A DNA stretch of 43,133 bases from Mycobacterium colombiense (lineage in GTDB: Bacteria; Actinomycetota; Actinomycetes; Mycobacteriales; Mycobacteriaceae). Location of the stretch: assembly GCF_003284935.1 (NCBI RefSeq), contig NZ_QMEV01000046.1, forward strand, positions 1 through 43,133. Reading direction: 5' to 3'. Shown here one piece after another: positions 8,749-16,706 of this stretch (its first letter is position 1; each line of letters starts with the position of its first letter). Below the pieces are notes generated by a model that made no database searches, was not told the origin of the DNA, and saw only the letters and a program-made list of their open reading frames with translations. Position numbers and translations under genes: made by a program.

Positions 8749-9093
8749 ATGTTTTCACGCCGCATCACGAAGATGGCCACCACCGCAATCGGCACCGCCG
8801 CCGTGGGGTTCGCCGCCCTTGGCTTCGCCGGCACCGCCGCCGCCAGCGCAGTGCAGACCGCCGACGAGGCATTCCTGAGCCAGATGCAAAGCCTCGGCGT
8901 GTCTTTCCCGTCGACCCAGGCCGCCGTGCAGACGGGCCACCAGGTGTGCACCGAACTGGCCGCAGGCCACACGCCGATGGCGGTTACCGTCCAGATCTTT
9001 CGGCACACCAGCCTGACTCCGCCGCAGGCGGCGCACGTGGTCATGGCGGCGACCCAGGCCTACTGCCCGCAATTCTCCGGTCAGCCCGCCTGA
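8749..9093 (+). CDS. small secreted DUF732-type protein (Rv1271c-like)
   Basis: 114 residues from ATG 8749, with a good ribosome binding site (GAAAGGGG, 8733-8740). The signal peptide (MFSRRITKMATTAIGTAAVGFAALGFAGTAAASA) ends in an A-x-A site. The mature part is a DUF732 domain: DEAFLSQMQSLGV, then two cysteines (HQVCTELAAG and AYCPQFSG) that likely form a disulfide, with a helical TPPQAAHVVMAA segment between. DUF732 proteins are common, small, exported mycobacterial proteins of unknown role. It follows the ABC exporter by 131 bases and is followed by a strong hairpin. In M. tuberculosis lprA and two more genes sit between this gene and embR; they are missing here. Confidence 0.85.
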   Translation: MFSRRITKMATTAIGTAAVGFAALGFAGTAAASAVQTADEAFLSQMQSLGVSFPSTQAAVQTGHQVCTELAAGHTPMAVTVQIFRHTSLTPPQAAHVVMAATQAYCPQFSGQPA

Positions 9094-9100
9094 GCCGTGG

Positions 9101-9122
9101 GGCGCCGGACTCCGCCGGCGCC
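9101..9122 (+). terminator. hairpin terminator after the DUF732 gene
   Basis: A perfect 8-bp stem GGCGCCGG / CCGGCGCC with a six-base loop begins eight bases after the DUF732 stop codon. No U-tract follows, as is frequent for actinobacterial terminators. It would separate the DUF732 transcript from embR. Confidence 0.5.
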
Positions 9123-9372
9123 CGCCCGTCGACCGATATGTGACGACGGCGCAAGTCAATTCGTGCGACGCACCGATTATCGTGCTGGGTACGAACGCAT
9201 TTCAGGCCCGGCATCGCGCCGAGTGCCGTTGCGGGCTGATAGTTGGGACGACATGCCGCCGGAGCTGGCCGGTTTGTCGGGATTCGTAACGAATCTGCCG
9301 GCTTGCCGTCACAATCTCAATGGTGAGCTCAGGGCATCCGACGCCGCGGACGCGGAAAGGCTGGTAGGCGGG

Positions 9373-10512
9373 ATGGCGGACGACGATCTTCAATTCGGTC
9401 TGCTCGGACCGTTGGAGATGAGCGTTGGCGGCACCCTGGTGCCGTTGGGCACACCCAAACAGCGGGCGGTGCTGGCCATGCTGCTGATGAACCGCAACAA
9501 CCCGGTCGGCGTCGACCGGCTCATCACCGCCCTGTGGGACGAGTCGCCACCGTCGGGGGCACGGGCCAGCATCCACTCCTACGTGTCCAACCTGCGCAAG
9601 CTGCTGACCGGGGCCGGCGTCGACCCGCGCGCGGTGCTGGTCGCGGCACCACCGGGGTACCGGCTCAACATCTCCAACGACCATTGCGATCTCGGCCGGT
9701 TCATCGCCGAAAAGAACGCCGGCGTGCAGGCCGCGGCCGCCGGCCGATTCGAGCAGGCCAGTCAGCACCTGTCGGCGGCCCTGGCCGAATGGCGCGGCCC
9801 GGTGCTCGAGGACCTGGACGGTTTTCGGTTCGTCGACGCCTTCACCACTTCCCTCGTCGAGGAGAAGATCCTGGCCCACACCGCGCAGGCCGAGGCCGAA
9901 ATCGCCTGCGGGCGTGCCTTTACCGTGATCACCGAACTGGAAGCCCTGACGGCCGAACATCCCTACCGCGAGCAGCTGTGGGCTCAGTTGATGACCGCCT
10001 ACTACCTCACCGACCGCCAATCCGACGCGCTGGCGGCCTACCGGCGCGTGCAGAAATCGCTGGCCGACGACCTCGGCATCGACCCCGGCCAGAATCTGCG
10101 CGCCCTCAACGACCAGATCCTGCGTCAAGAGCCGCTGGACGTGAAGAAAAACGCCATGACGACCGCGGCCGTCGCGATCACCGTGCTCGAGCACTACCCG
10201 ACCGACAAGAAGGCGGTCGCCTACCTGCACGAGGTGACGGGGCGCAGTTATCCGCTCCAAGGATCGACAACCATTGGGCGGCTTAGCGACAACGACATCG
10301 TGCTCGACTCCCCCAAAGTCAGCCGTCACCATGCCGTCATCGTCGACACCGGAAGCAGCTACATCATCGACGACCTGCGGTCCTCGAACGGCGTGCACGT
10401 CCAGGATCGACGCATCCACGCCGCCGCCACGCTGCAGGACGGTGACCGCGTGCGGATCTGCGACCACGAATTCACCTTCCAGCTCGCCGCTGACAGCGCC
10501 GACGAGGCCTGA
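9373..10512 (+). CDS. embR: transcriptional regulator EmbR
   Basis: 379 residues from ATG 9373, with GGAAAGG at 9354-9360; the open frame extends upstream but similarity begins at LQFGLLGPLEM. Three domains are visible: an OmpR-type winged helix (LGTPKQRAVLAMLLMNR... SIHSYVSNLRKLL, residues 10-100), a BTAD helical-repeat domain (about 105-260), and a C-terminal FHA domain (about 285-370) with the phosphothreonine-binding residues R303, S317, H320 and N339. In M. tuberculosis, EmbR is phosphorylated by PknH, binds it through the FHA domain and activates the embCAB arabinosyltransferase genes. Here pknH lies 174 bases downstream on the same strand, consistent with that pairing. Confidence 0.94.
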   Translation: MADDDLQFGLLGPLEMSVGGTLVPLGTPKQRAVLAMLLMNRNNPVGVDRLITALWDESPPSGARASIHSYVSNLRKLLTGAGVDPRAVLVAAPPGYRLNISNDHCDLGRFIAEKNAGVQAAAAGRFEQASQHLSAALAEWRGPVLEDLDGFRFVDAFTTSLVEEKILAHTAQAEAEIACGRAFTVITELEALTAEHPYREQLWAQLMTAYYLTDRQSDALAAYRRVQKSLADDLGIDPGQNLRALNDQILRQEPLDVKKNAMTTAAVAITVLEHYPTDKKAVAYLHEVTGRSYPLQGSTTIGRLSDNDIVLDSPKVSRHHAVIVDTGSSYIIDDLRSSNGVHVQDRRIHAAATLQDGDRVRICDHEFTFQLAADSADEA

Positions 10513-10686
10513 GACCTCGGCGAGCCGACCCGGGCTGACACGCGCGGCAATTGTTCCGGTTATCGTGCGGTGGGACGCCTGCGCGCTTACCGTCATGATT
10601 GCTCAGTCACGGGTTGCGATTGTGTCTCTGCCCGCACGGTCTCGACAGAGAACGGCAGGCCAGGGGTTGGGTTGGAAGGATGAGGA

Positions 10687-12552
10687 ATGAGTGACGAGCA
10701 GTCCTCACGGGCGGGGTCGATGTTTGGCCCCTACCACCTGAAGCGGCTGCTGGGCCGCGGCGGGATGGGTGAGGTCTACGAGGCCGAACACACCGTCAAA
10801 GAGTGGACGGTCGCGGTCAAACTCCTCTCCGAAAGCTTCAGCCGGGACCCCGTGTTTCGCGAGCGGTTGAAGCGCGAAGCCCGCACCGCCGGTCGTTTGC
10901 AGGAACCGCACGTGGTGCCGGTGCACGACTACGGCGAGATCGACGGCCAGATGTTCCTCGAGATGCGGTTGGTCGAGGGCACCGACCTGGACAGCGTGCT
11001 CAAACGCTTCGGCCCGCTGACCCCACCGCGCGCGGTCGCCATCATCACCCAGATCGCGTCCGCGCTCGATGCCGCGCACGCCGCCGGGGTGATGCACCGC
11101 GACATCAAACCGCAGAACATCTTGGTCACCCGCGACGACTTCGCCTACCTGGTCGACTTCGGCATCGCCAGCGCCACCACCGACGAGAAGCTGACACAGC
11201 TCGGCACCGCGGTGGGCACCTGGAAATACATGGCGCCGGAACGGTTTTCGGACGCGGAAGTCACTTACCGCGCCGACATCTACGCGCTGGCCTGTGTGCT
11301 GTTCGAGTGCTTGACCGGGTCCCCGCCCTACCGCGCCGACAGCGCGGGCGTGCTGGTCTCCGCTCACCTGATGGACCCCATACCCGCGCCCAGCGCGCAG
11401 CGCCCGGGCGTCCCAAAGGCCTTCGATGCGGTGATCGCCCGCGGCATGGCCAAAAAGCCGGAGGAGCGCTACGCCAGCGCGGGCGACCTGGCCCTGGCCG
11501 CCAGGGAAGCGCTGAGCAACCCCGACCAGGACCGCGCGGCCACCATCTTGCGCCGCAGTCAGGAAGCCGCACTGCCCACCGCCGAGTACCCCGGCGCGCC
11601 GGCCAGCGCCGCTGCGGCGCCCCCGCAGCCCTTCGGGCCCGCGTTCAACACCCCGCCGCCGTCGCCGTTCGACCCGCCGCCGGCCCCGAGTTCGGGGCCG
11701 ATACCGTCGCAGGGCGGCCAGGCCTGGACCCCCACCAGCGGGCCCATCCCCGCGGCCGGTTCGCCGTATTACCAAGGTGGCAACGCCAACTGGGGCGCCC
11801 CACCCCAGTTCACCAGCTCAACGCCCTGGGGTCAGGCACCCCCCAAACCGCACCGCTCGATCTGGCCCATCATCGCGGCCGTCGCCGTGGTGCTCGTCGT
11901 GATCGCGACCGGGGTGGGCATCTGGCTTGTCGTTCGACCCAAGCCGCAACCACCCCAGGCCGCCCCGCTGGGGCCCGAACGCCTCAGCGGCCTGCTGCTC
12001 GGCCCGGCCGACGTCAACACAGTGATGGGCTCGTCGTCGATGCAGCCGGGCAAGCCCATCACGTCGACGGACAGCTCTTCGGTGACGGTGTCCGCGCCCG
12101 ATTGCCAAGGGGCGCTCTACACCACGCAGGATCCGGTCTACGCGGGCACCGGCTATTCGGCGGTCAGCGGACTGGTGTCCTCGGAGGCCGGCGATAACTA
12201 CGACCACTGGGTCAACCAGGCCGTGGTGCTGTTTCCCTCCGCCGACAAGGCCAAGAGTTTCGTGCAAACCTCGGCGGAGAAGTGGAAAGGTTGCGCCGGC
12301 AAGACGGTGACCGTGACCAACAAGAGCAAGACGTATCGGTGGACGTTCGCGCAGCTTCAGGGCAGCCCACCGAAGATCACGCTGATGGACACCCAGGAGG
12401 GCGCCGACGGCTGGGAGTGCCAGCGCGCGCTCAGCGTAGCCAACAACGTCGTCGTCGACATCAACGCCTGCGGATACCGCATCAGCGATCAGGGCGCCCA
12501 GATCGCCGACAAGATCGTCGCCAAGATCGACAGCGAGAAGCCCGAGGGCTGA
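10687..12552 (+). CDS. pknH: receptor-type Ser/Thr protein kinase PknH
   Basis: 621 residues from ATG 10687 (GGAAGGA just upstream). The Hanks-type kinase domain occupies residues 15-275, with glycine loop GRGGMGEVY, ATP lysine K45, catalytic HRD (D139), DFG (D157) and an activation-loop threonine at T174, the position recalled for autophosphorylation in M. tuberculosis PknH. A proline-rich linker (about 300-390) leads to one membrane helix (about 394-417), then an extracellular PknH-type sensor domain with four cysteines (PDCQG, KGCAGK, WECQRA, NACGYR) fitting two disulfides. It follows embR and is convergent with the Rv1265-like gene 15 bases away. Its likely role is to sense an envelope signal and phosphorylate EmbR. 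Confidence 0.95.
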   Translation: MSDEQSSRAGSMFGPYHLKRLLGRGGMGEVYEAEHTVKEWTVAVKLLSESFSRDPVFRERLKREARTAGRLQEPHVVPVHDYGEIDGQMFLEMRLVEGTDLDSVLKRFGPLTPPRAVAIITQIASALDAAHAAGVMHRDIKPQNILVTRDDFAYLVDFGIASATTDEKLTQLGTAVGTWKYMAPERFSDAEVTYRADIYALACVLFECLTGSPPYRADSAGVLVSAHLMDPIPAPSAQRPGVPKAFDAVIARGMAKKPEERYASAGDLALAAREALSNPDQDRAATILRRSQEAALPTAEYPGAPASAAAAPPQPFGPAFNTPPPSPFDPPPAPSSGPIPSQGGQAWTPTSGPIPAAGSPYYQGGNANWGAPPQFTSSTPWGQAPPKPHRSIWPIIAAVAVVLVVIATGVGIWLVVRPKPQPPQAAPLGPERLSGLLLGPADVNTVMGSSSMQPGKPITSTDSSSVTVSAPDCQGALYTTQDPVYAGTGYSAVSGLVSSEAGDNYDHWVNQAVVLFPSADKAKSFVQTSAEKWKGCAGKTVTVTNKSKTYRWTFAQLQGSPPKITLMDTQEGADGWECQRALSVANNVVVDINACGYRISDQGAQIADKIVAKIDSEKPEG

Positions 12553-12567
12553 GGCGCGACGGCCCCG

Positions 12568-13149
12568 TCAGGACTGAAGATCGGGGCCCTGCGCGCGTAG
12601 GTCGTCGACCGCCGACATCGCGCCGCGCAGTTTGGCCAGCCACTCTTCGGCGTGCTCACCGACCAGCTTGACCGACCAGGCGAGGGCGTCGGCGCGTGAC
12701 CGGGCGACGCCGGCGTCCACCAACGTGTCGAGCACCTGCCGTTCGGGTTGTTTCAGCCGGGTCATGACCGGTACGGCGATGTGCGTGAACAGGATTCGCT
12801 CGGTGCCCGCCTTGGAGACGACCTCGACGCCCCACGAAACCTTGCGTCCGTAGCGGTCCTGCGCTTCGTCGGCGATGTGCATACGCTCCGAGCGGGTGTC
12901 TTCGCGGAATCGCGAGGCCCGCCCGGCCGCGCGGGCCTCGCTCGCTTCGCCTTCCGCACTCTCGGGCTCCGGGAGCTTGCCGATGACGGTGATCTCTTCG
13001 CGGTCGACGACCACCGTCGGGTCGCCGTCGAACCAGTTCTCCGGGAGACGTCCGGCGAACCACTCCGCGGCGTCGCTGGCGTCGGGTTGCTGGGCTTGCT
13101 GCCAGCCGCCGGGGCGGCCATACCGCCTGTGTGCGTGATGAGCCTTCAT
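12568..13149 (-). CDS. conserved hypothetical protein (Rv1265-like)
   Basis: 193 residues from ATG 13149. Residues 25-60 (AAEWFAGRLPENWFDGDPTVVVDREEITVIGKLPEPE) are a compact beta-containing domain common in actinobacterial proteins of unknown function. The C-terminal 55 residues (QVLDTLVDAGVARSRADALAWSV... EEWLAKLRGAM) look like a helix-turn-helix or ribbon-helix-helix segment, so a DNA-binding role is possible. Its place between the cyclase and pknH matches M. tuberculosis Rv1265, which I recall as a cAMP-responsive gene. No Shine-Dalgarno sequence precedes the ATG, and the start codon lies in a tandem ATGATTAC duplication. Function is not established by the sequence. Confidence 0.8.
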   Translation of the reverse strand: MKAHHAHRRYGRPGGWQQAQQPDASDAAEWFAGRLPENWFDGDPTVVVDREEITVIGKLPEPESAEGEASEARAAGRASRFREDTRSERMHIADEAQDRYGRKVSWGVEVVSKAGTERILFTHIAVPVMTRLKQPERQVLDTLVDAGVARSRADALAWSVKLVGEHAEEWLAKLRGAMSAVDDLRAQGPDLQS

Positions 13150-13163
13150 GATTACATGATTAC
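13148..13163. repeat. tandem 8-bp duplication ATGATTAC at the Rv1265-like start
   Basis: Two perfect adjacent copies of ATGATTAC (plus strand, 13148-13155 and 13156-13163) overlap the start codon and the bases just upstream of the minus-strand Rv1265-like gene, where a ribosome binding site would normally be. It could be an operator or simply chance. Confidence 0.3.
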
Positions 13164-13484
13164 ACCGTTGCATGCGTAAGGGAATGGCCGTTCACCGGGA
13201 GCGAAACGACGGCCGTCACGGGCGTGATTGTCGGCTGCGCGGCGACGCCGGATAGCGGTCCTCGAAGACTCGGACCGACTGGCGAAAACCCGTTGATAAG
13301 GGCTGTTGGTCGGCGTATTTTGGTTAGCGAAGCAGGCCCGGGAAGCGACCAATTCGAAGCGCTGGAACACGGGGTAGGAATCCGGCCGCGTAGGACACGC
13401 ATAAGACGTAGTCACACGCCCCCTAGAGTCGCACCGGGCCTGCCCATGCGTCGGTCACGTTTCTCTCGCCCGGGCGGCGGGCCA
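13150..13484. other. intergenic region, 335 bp, upstream of the Rv1265-like gene
   Basis: Lies between the cyclase stop and the Rv1265-like start, both on the minus strand. It is less GC-rich than its neighbours (for example TATTTTGGTTAG near 13317), which suits a promoter region. An open frame at 13152-13415 has no credible binding site or similarity. I cannot name a specific promoter or cAMP-receptor site with confidence. Confidence 0.45.
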
Positions 13485-14606
13485 TCAGTCGCCGTCGCCG
13501 CGCCGGACGCGGAAGAGCTTCACCTCGTTCTTGATGCCCTTGAGGCGCCGGGCGCCGGCGAACGAGCCGGAGAACTCACCGCTGTCGCCGATGACGTCCC
13601 AGACCGAATCCGCGACCAGGACCGTGCCCGGGCGCGCCACGTTGGTGACCCGGCTGGCCACGTTGACGGGGCTGCCGAACCAGTCGCCGGCGCGGCTGAC
13701 CGCCATGCCGGAGGCCACCCCCGCGCGCAGCCGGGGAAAGTCGTTGTCGGTGTCGACGGCCTCGACGAGTTTCACGATGACGTCGAGCAACGGCAGCGGA
13801 TCGGGACACACGAACATCACCGCGTCGCCGATAGTCTTGACGAATCGCACCGGCGGCACCGTCATGTCCCGGGCGAGGTTGGCCAGCCGGTTGGCCAGAT
13901 GCCCCAGCTCCTCGGGTGACACCGCCTCGCCGATGCGGGTGAAACCGACCAGATCCGCGAAGGCAACGGTGATTTGGCGCGCCCCGGGCAGCGGCTCGCC
14001 GGCGGCTCGCTCCGCGGCATTGATCGCCTCGGTTTCCATCATGTGGCGCAGTTGCATGAACAACATGTGCTCGATCATCGGGCCGAGCATGGGCGCGATC
14101 TCGCTCACCAAAGCCTTTGACGCCTTGGCGATTTCGAGCTCGCTGGCACCCGGTCGCATGATCGCCGAAAGCGCGGTGGAGCGCATGACTTCCGCGGCCC
14201 GCGACAGGCCTTCGGCCAGCACCCGAACCACGAGAACCACCTGTTCGGGATCGAGCCCCAGCTCGACGAATCGCTGGGAGAAGGCGGCGGCTTCGCCGTC
14301 GGCGCGCATGTGTACGACCGCGTCCGGGTCGTCCACCCGGACCAGGCCGATCGCGCGCTGCACGCGCTGCAACAGCCCCAGGTCGATGCCGTGGGTCTCG
14401 CTGATCTCCCGGGTGGACACGTAGGTGCCGTCGTCGCCGATGAGATGGCGGGTGGCCAACAGCAGGGGCGGATTGGTGGTCCGGATCTCCTCGGGGGTGA
14501 TGCCCTGCTCGAGCAGCCATCGCACCAGATCGGCGCGTTCCATGCGCGCGGTTCCCTCGAGCCCCTCGAGCAGATCCTCGATGTCCTGGTCGGCTCCGTC
14601 GTGCAC
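13485..14606 (-). CDS. class III adenylyl cyclase, autoinhibited pH-sensing type (Rv1264-like)
   Basis: 373 residues from GTG 14606. Residues 1-205 match the helical regulatory domain of M. tuberculosis Rv1264, which inhibits the enzyme at neutral pH and releases it in acid; residues 210-370 are the catalytic domain. The active-site set is complete: metal aspartates D218 (VAFADLVGFT) and D261 (TIGDAV), purine-specifying K257 and D308 (AGDWFG), and transition-state N315 and R319 (PVNVASRV). The protein makes cAMP from ATP as a soluble homodimer. It lies on the same strand as the Rv1265-like gene downstream, recalled as cAMP-responsive in M. tuberculosis. Identity is strong; acid sensing is inferred from family. 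Confidence 0.95.
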   Translation of the reverse strand: MHDGADQDIEDLLEGLEGTARMERADLVRWLLEQGITPEEIRTTNPPLLLATRHLIGDDGTYVSTREISETHGIDLGLLQRVQRAIGLVRVDDPDAVVHMRADGEAAAFSQRFVELGLDPEQVVLVVRVLAEGLSRAAEVMRSTALSAIMRPGASELEIAKASKALVSEIAPMLGPMIEHMLFMQLRHMMETEAINAAERAAGEPLPGARQITVAFADLVGFTRIGEAVSPEELGHLANRLANLARDMTVPPVRFVKTIGDAVMFVCPDPLPLLDVIVKLVEAVDTDNDFPRLRAGVASGMAVSRAGDWFGSPVNVASRVTNVARPGTVLVADSVWDVIGDSGEFSGSFAGARRLKGIKNEVKLFRVRRGDGD

Positions 14607-14672
14607 GTCGTCAACCTACAACGCGGGCCAGTCATGATGTGAGGCGATGAGCGCACCGCTGCTAGGCGCCCG

Positions 14673-16058
14673 TCAGGACACCGGCGGTCGCCGAAGGGCC
14701 CACGGCCGGGCCGCTTCGATCTGCGCCGACAGCGACAACAGCGTCGCCTCGTCATATGGCCTGCCGACGAGCTGGACCGACAGCGGCAGGCGGTCGCCGT
14801 CGAAGTCCCACGGCACCACCGCCGCGGGCTGTCCGGTCAGGTTCCAAATCTGTTGGTAGGGAACGTATCGACCGACCCGCAGCAGTGTCGACACCGCGCC
14901 GCGGCGTTGATAGGCGCCGATGCGCGACGGGCCCGTCGCGGTGCCGGGCGTGACGACGACGTCGACGTCGTCGAAGATCGCCTTGATCCGCGAGACCACC
15001 GCCCCCTCATTGGCCCGGATGGCCTCCATCCGCCGGTCCGAGAAGAACGAACCCATTCGGGCGATGTTGCGGGTGCGCGCCTCGAGACGTTCCGGATGGG
15101 CCAGGGCGTCCGCGTCGTCGCAGATACCGCGCAGATACCGGGGCAGGTAGTTGGCGAACATCGCCGACGCCGGATACTCGGGATCGGCCGTGATGACGTC
15201 ATGGCCGAGATCGCGCAGCAGCGCACCGGCCTGATCGACCGCCGCCAACTCCGCCTTGCCCACCCTGACCGGCAACGGGGTTGGCACCTTGGTGCTCAAG
15301 GCAATTCGCAACCGGCCGGGACTGCGACCCGCCGCCGTGACGAACTCCCCTTCGGGGCCGGGCACCGTCGACGTGGCATCCAGGAACACGGCGGCGTCGA
15401 GCACCGTCCGCGCGATCGGGCCGTTGACGCTCAGCCCGTACCAGGCGTCGTCGTGCGGTTCCAGCGACACGCGGTCGCGCTGCGGCTTCAGGCCGAACAG
15501 CCCGCACCACGTCGCCGGGATGCGGATCGAGCCGCCCCCGTCGGATCCCAGGGCCAGCGCGGCCAACCCGGCGGCGACGGCGGCGGCGCTTCCCCCGCTA
15601 CTGCCGCCCGGGGTGCGGGTGGGATTCCACGGGTTGCGGGTGGCGCCGAAGGTCATCGACTCCGTGTAGGGCATCATCATCAGCTCGGGCACATTGGTCT
15701 TGCCGATGATCACCGCGCCCGCGGCGCGCAACCGGCGCACCACCTCCGCGTCGGAGCTGACGGCCGGCCGATGTCCGCCGCTGCCGAACGTCGTCACCTC
15801 CCCTGCGACGTCGACATCGTCTTTGATCGCGATCGGCACGCCGAGCAGCGGCAGTCGTTCGCCCGCGTCCAGGCGCTCCTGCGCCACGGCGGCCTCATAG
15901 CGAGCTTGATCGGCGAGCACCACGCGGTAGCACCGCAGCTGGCTGTCCAGCCGCGCTATCCGCTCCAGGTAGACCTCGAGCAACTCGGGCGCGGTCAGTT
16001 CACCGTTGGCCAGCATGCGCGCTTGTGCCGCCGCGCCGGCGAAGGCGAGATCGTTCAC
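14673..16058 (-). CDS. amiB2: amidase signature-family hydrolase AmiB2
   Basis: 461 residues from GTG 16058, one fewer than I recall for M. tuberculosis AmiB2; the frame is open further upstream but without similarity. The Ser-cisSer-Lys triad is visible: K79 (PIAIKDDVD), S153 (GGSSGG) and nucleophile S177 (SDGGGSIRI). The glycine/serine-rich amidase signature runs from about 148 to 185. These enzymes hydrolyse small amides to acid and ammonia; the natural substrate cannot be told. The gene is divergent from the HIT gene across 73 bases, which must contain both promoters, and ends 67 bases before the cyclase start on the same strand. Confidence 0.92.
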   Translation of the reverse strand: MNDLAFAGAAAQARMLANGELTAPELLEVYLERIARLDSQLRCYRVVLADQARYEAAVAQERLDAGERLPLLGVPIAIKDDVDVAGEVTTFGSGGHRPAVSSDAEVVRRLRAAGAVIIGKTNVPELMMMPYTESMTFGATRNPWNPTRTPGGSSGGSAAAVAAGLAALALGSDGGGSIRIPATWCGLFGLKPQRDRVSLEPHDDAWYGLSVNGPIARTVLDAAVFLDATSTVPGPEGEFVTAAGRSPGRLRIALSTKVPTPLPVRVGKAELAAVDQAGALLRDLGHDVITADPEYPASAMFANYLPRYLRGICDDADALAHPERLEARTRNIARMGSFFSDRRMEAIRANEGAVVSRIKAIFDDVDVVVTPGTATGPSRIGAYQRRGAVSTLLRVGRYVPYQQIWNLTGQPAAVVPWDFDGDRLPLSVQLVGRPYDEATLLSLSAQIEAARPWALRRPPVS

Positions 16059-16131
16059 CGCGGCAGCGTATCCCGCGATTCGCGGCTGGTCTCGGCGTGG
16101 CCGTGGCGAAGCAACCAGTACCGTGGGCGAC

Positions 16132-16566
16132 ATGTCCTGCGTGTTCTGTGCGATCGTCGCCGGCGAAGCGCCGGCCATCCGGATCTACGACGACGACGAC
16201 TACCTGGCCATCCTCGACATCCGCCCGTTCACCCGCGGCCACACGCTTGTGCTGCCCAAGCGGCACAGCGTCGACCTCACCGACACCGCGCCGGAGACCC
16301 TGGCCGGGATGGTCACCCTCGGCCAACGCATCGCCCGGGCCGCGCGGACCACCGAACTGGCCGACGCCACCAACATCGCCGTCAATGACGGTCGCGCGGC
16401 TTTCCAGACCGTGTTGCATATCCACCTGCACGTTTTGCCTCGCCGCAACGGCGACAAGCTGTCGATGGCCAAGGGAATGCTGCTGCGCCGCGACCCCGAC
16501 CGGGACGCCACCGGCCAGATTCTGCGCAACGCGCTGGCCCGCATCGACGCAAGTCAGCCCGATTGA
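16132..16566 (+). CDS. HIT-family nucleotide-binding protein (Rv1262c-like)
   Basis: 144 residues from ATG 16132. The histidine triad HIHLHVLP (H96, H98, H100) is intact, with the N-terminal CVFC pair (C3, C6) that in Hint proteins binds zinc with a histidine. RPFTRGHTLVLPKRH and NDGRAAFQTV are typical of the Hint/HINT branch, which hydrolyses nucleoside phosphoramidates and AMP-linked compounds. An open frame extends upstream to 16006 but overlaps amiB2, and similarity begins at MSCVFC. It is divergent from amiB2 and is followed after 140 bases by the GGDEF/EAL gene. Confidence 0.93.
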   Translation: MSCVFCAIVAGEAPAIRIYDDDDYLAILDIRPFTRGHTLVLPKRHSVDLTDTAPETLAGMVTLGQRIARAARTTELADATNIAVNDGRAAFQTVLHIHLHVLPRRNGDKLSMAKGMLLRRDPDRDATGQILRNALARIDASQPD

Positions 16567-16706
16567 GCCGATCGGCGACCGTTCCACGCTGCCCCAACCT
16601 GGCTAAAGCCGCACTTCGCGAACGTCGGCAGCGGTTTAATGCCCAGTAACTCGTGGTGAGGTCGCTCGTTTCTTCGCCACATAGCAGGGGATTGGCTGGA
16701 GCGGTG

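Noticed and set aside
9202..10596. Long minus-strand open frame (464 codons) opposite embR
   Set aside because: Antisense shadow of embR; no motif, no ribosome binding site, biased composition.
14853..16388. Plus-strand open frame (511 codons) opposite amiB2
   Set aside because: Antisense shadow of the amidase; Gly/Arg/His rich, and it runs into the HIT gene in another frame.
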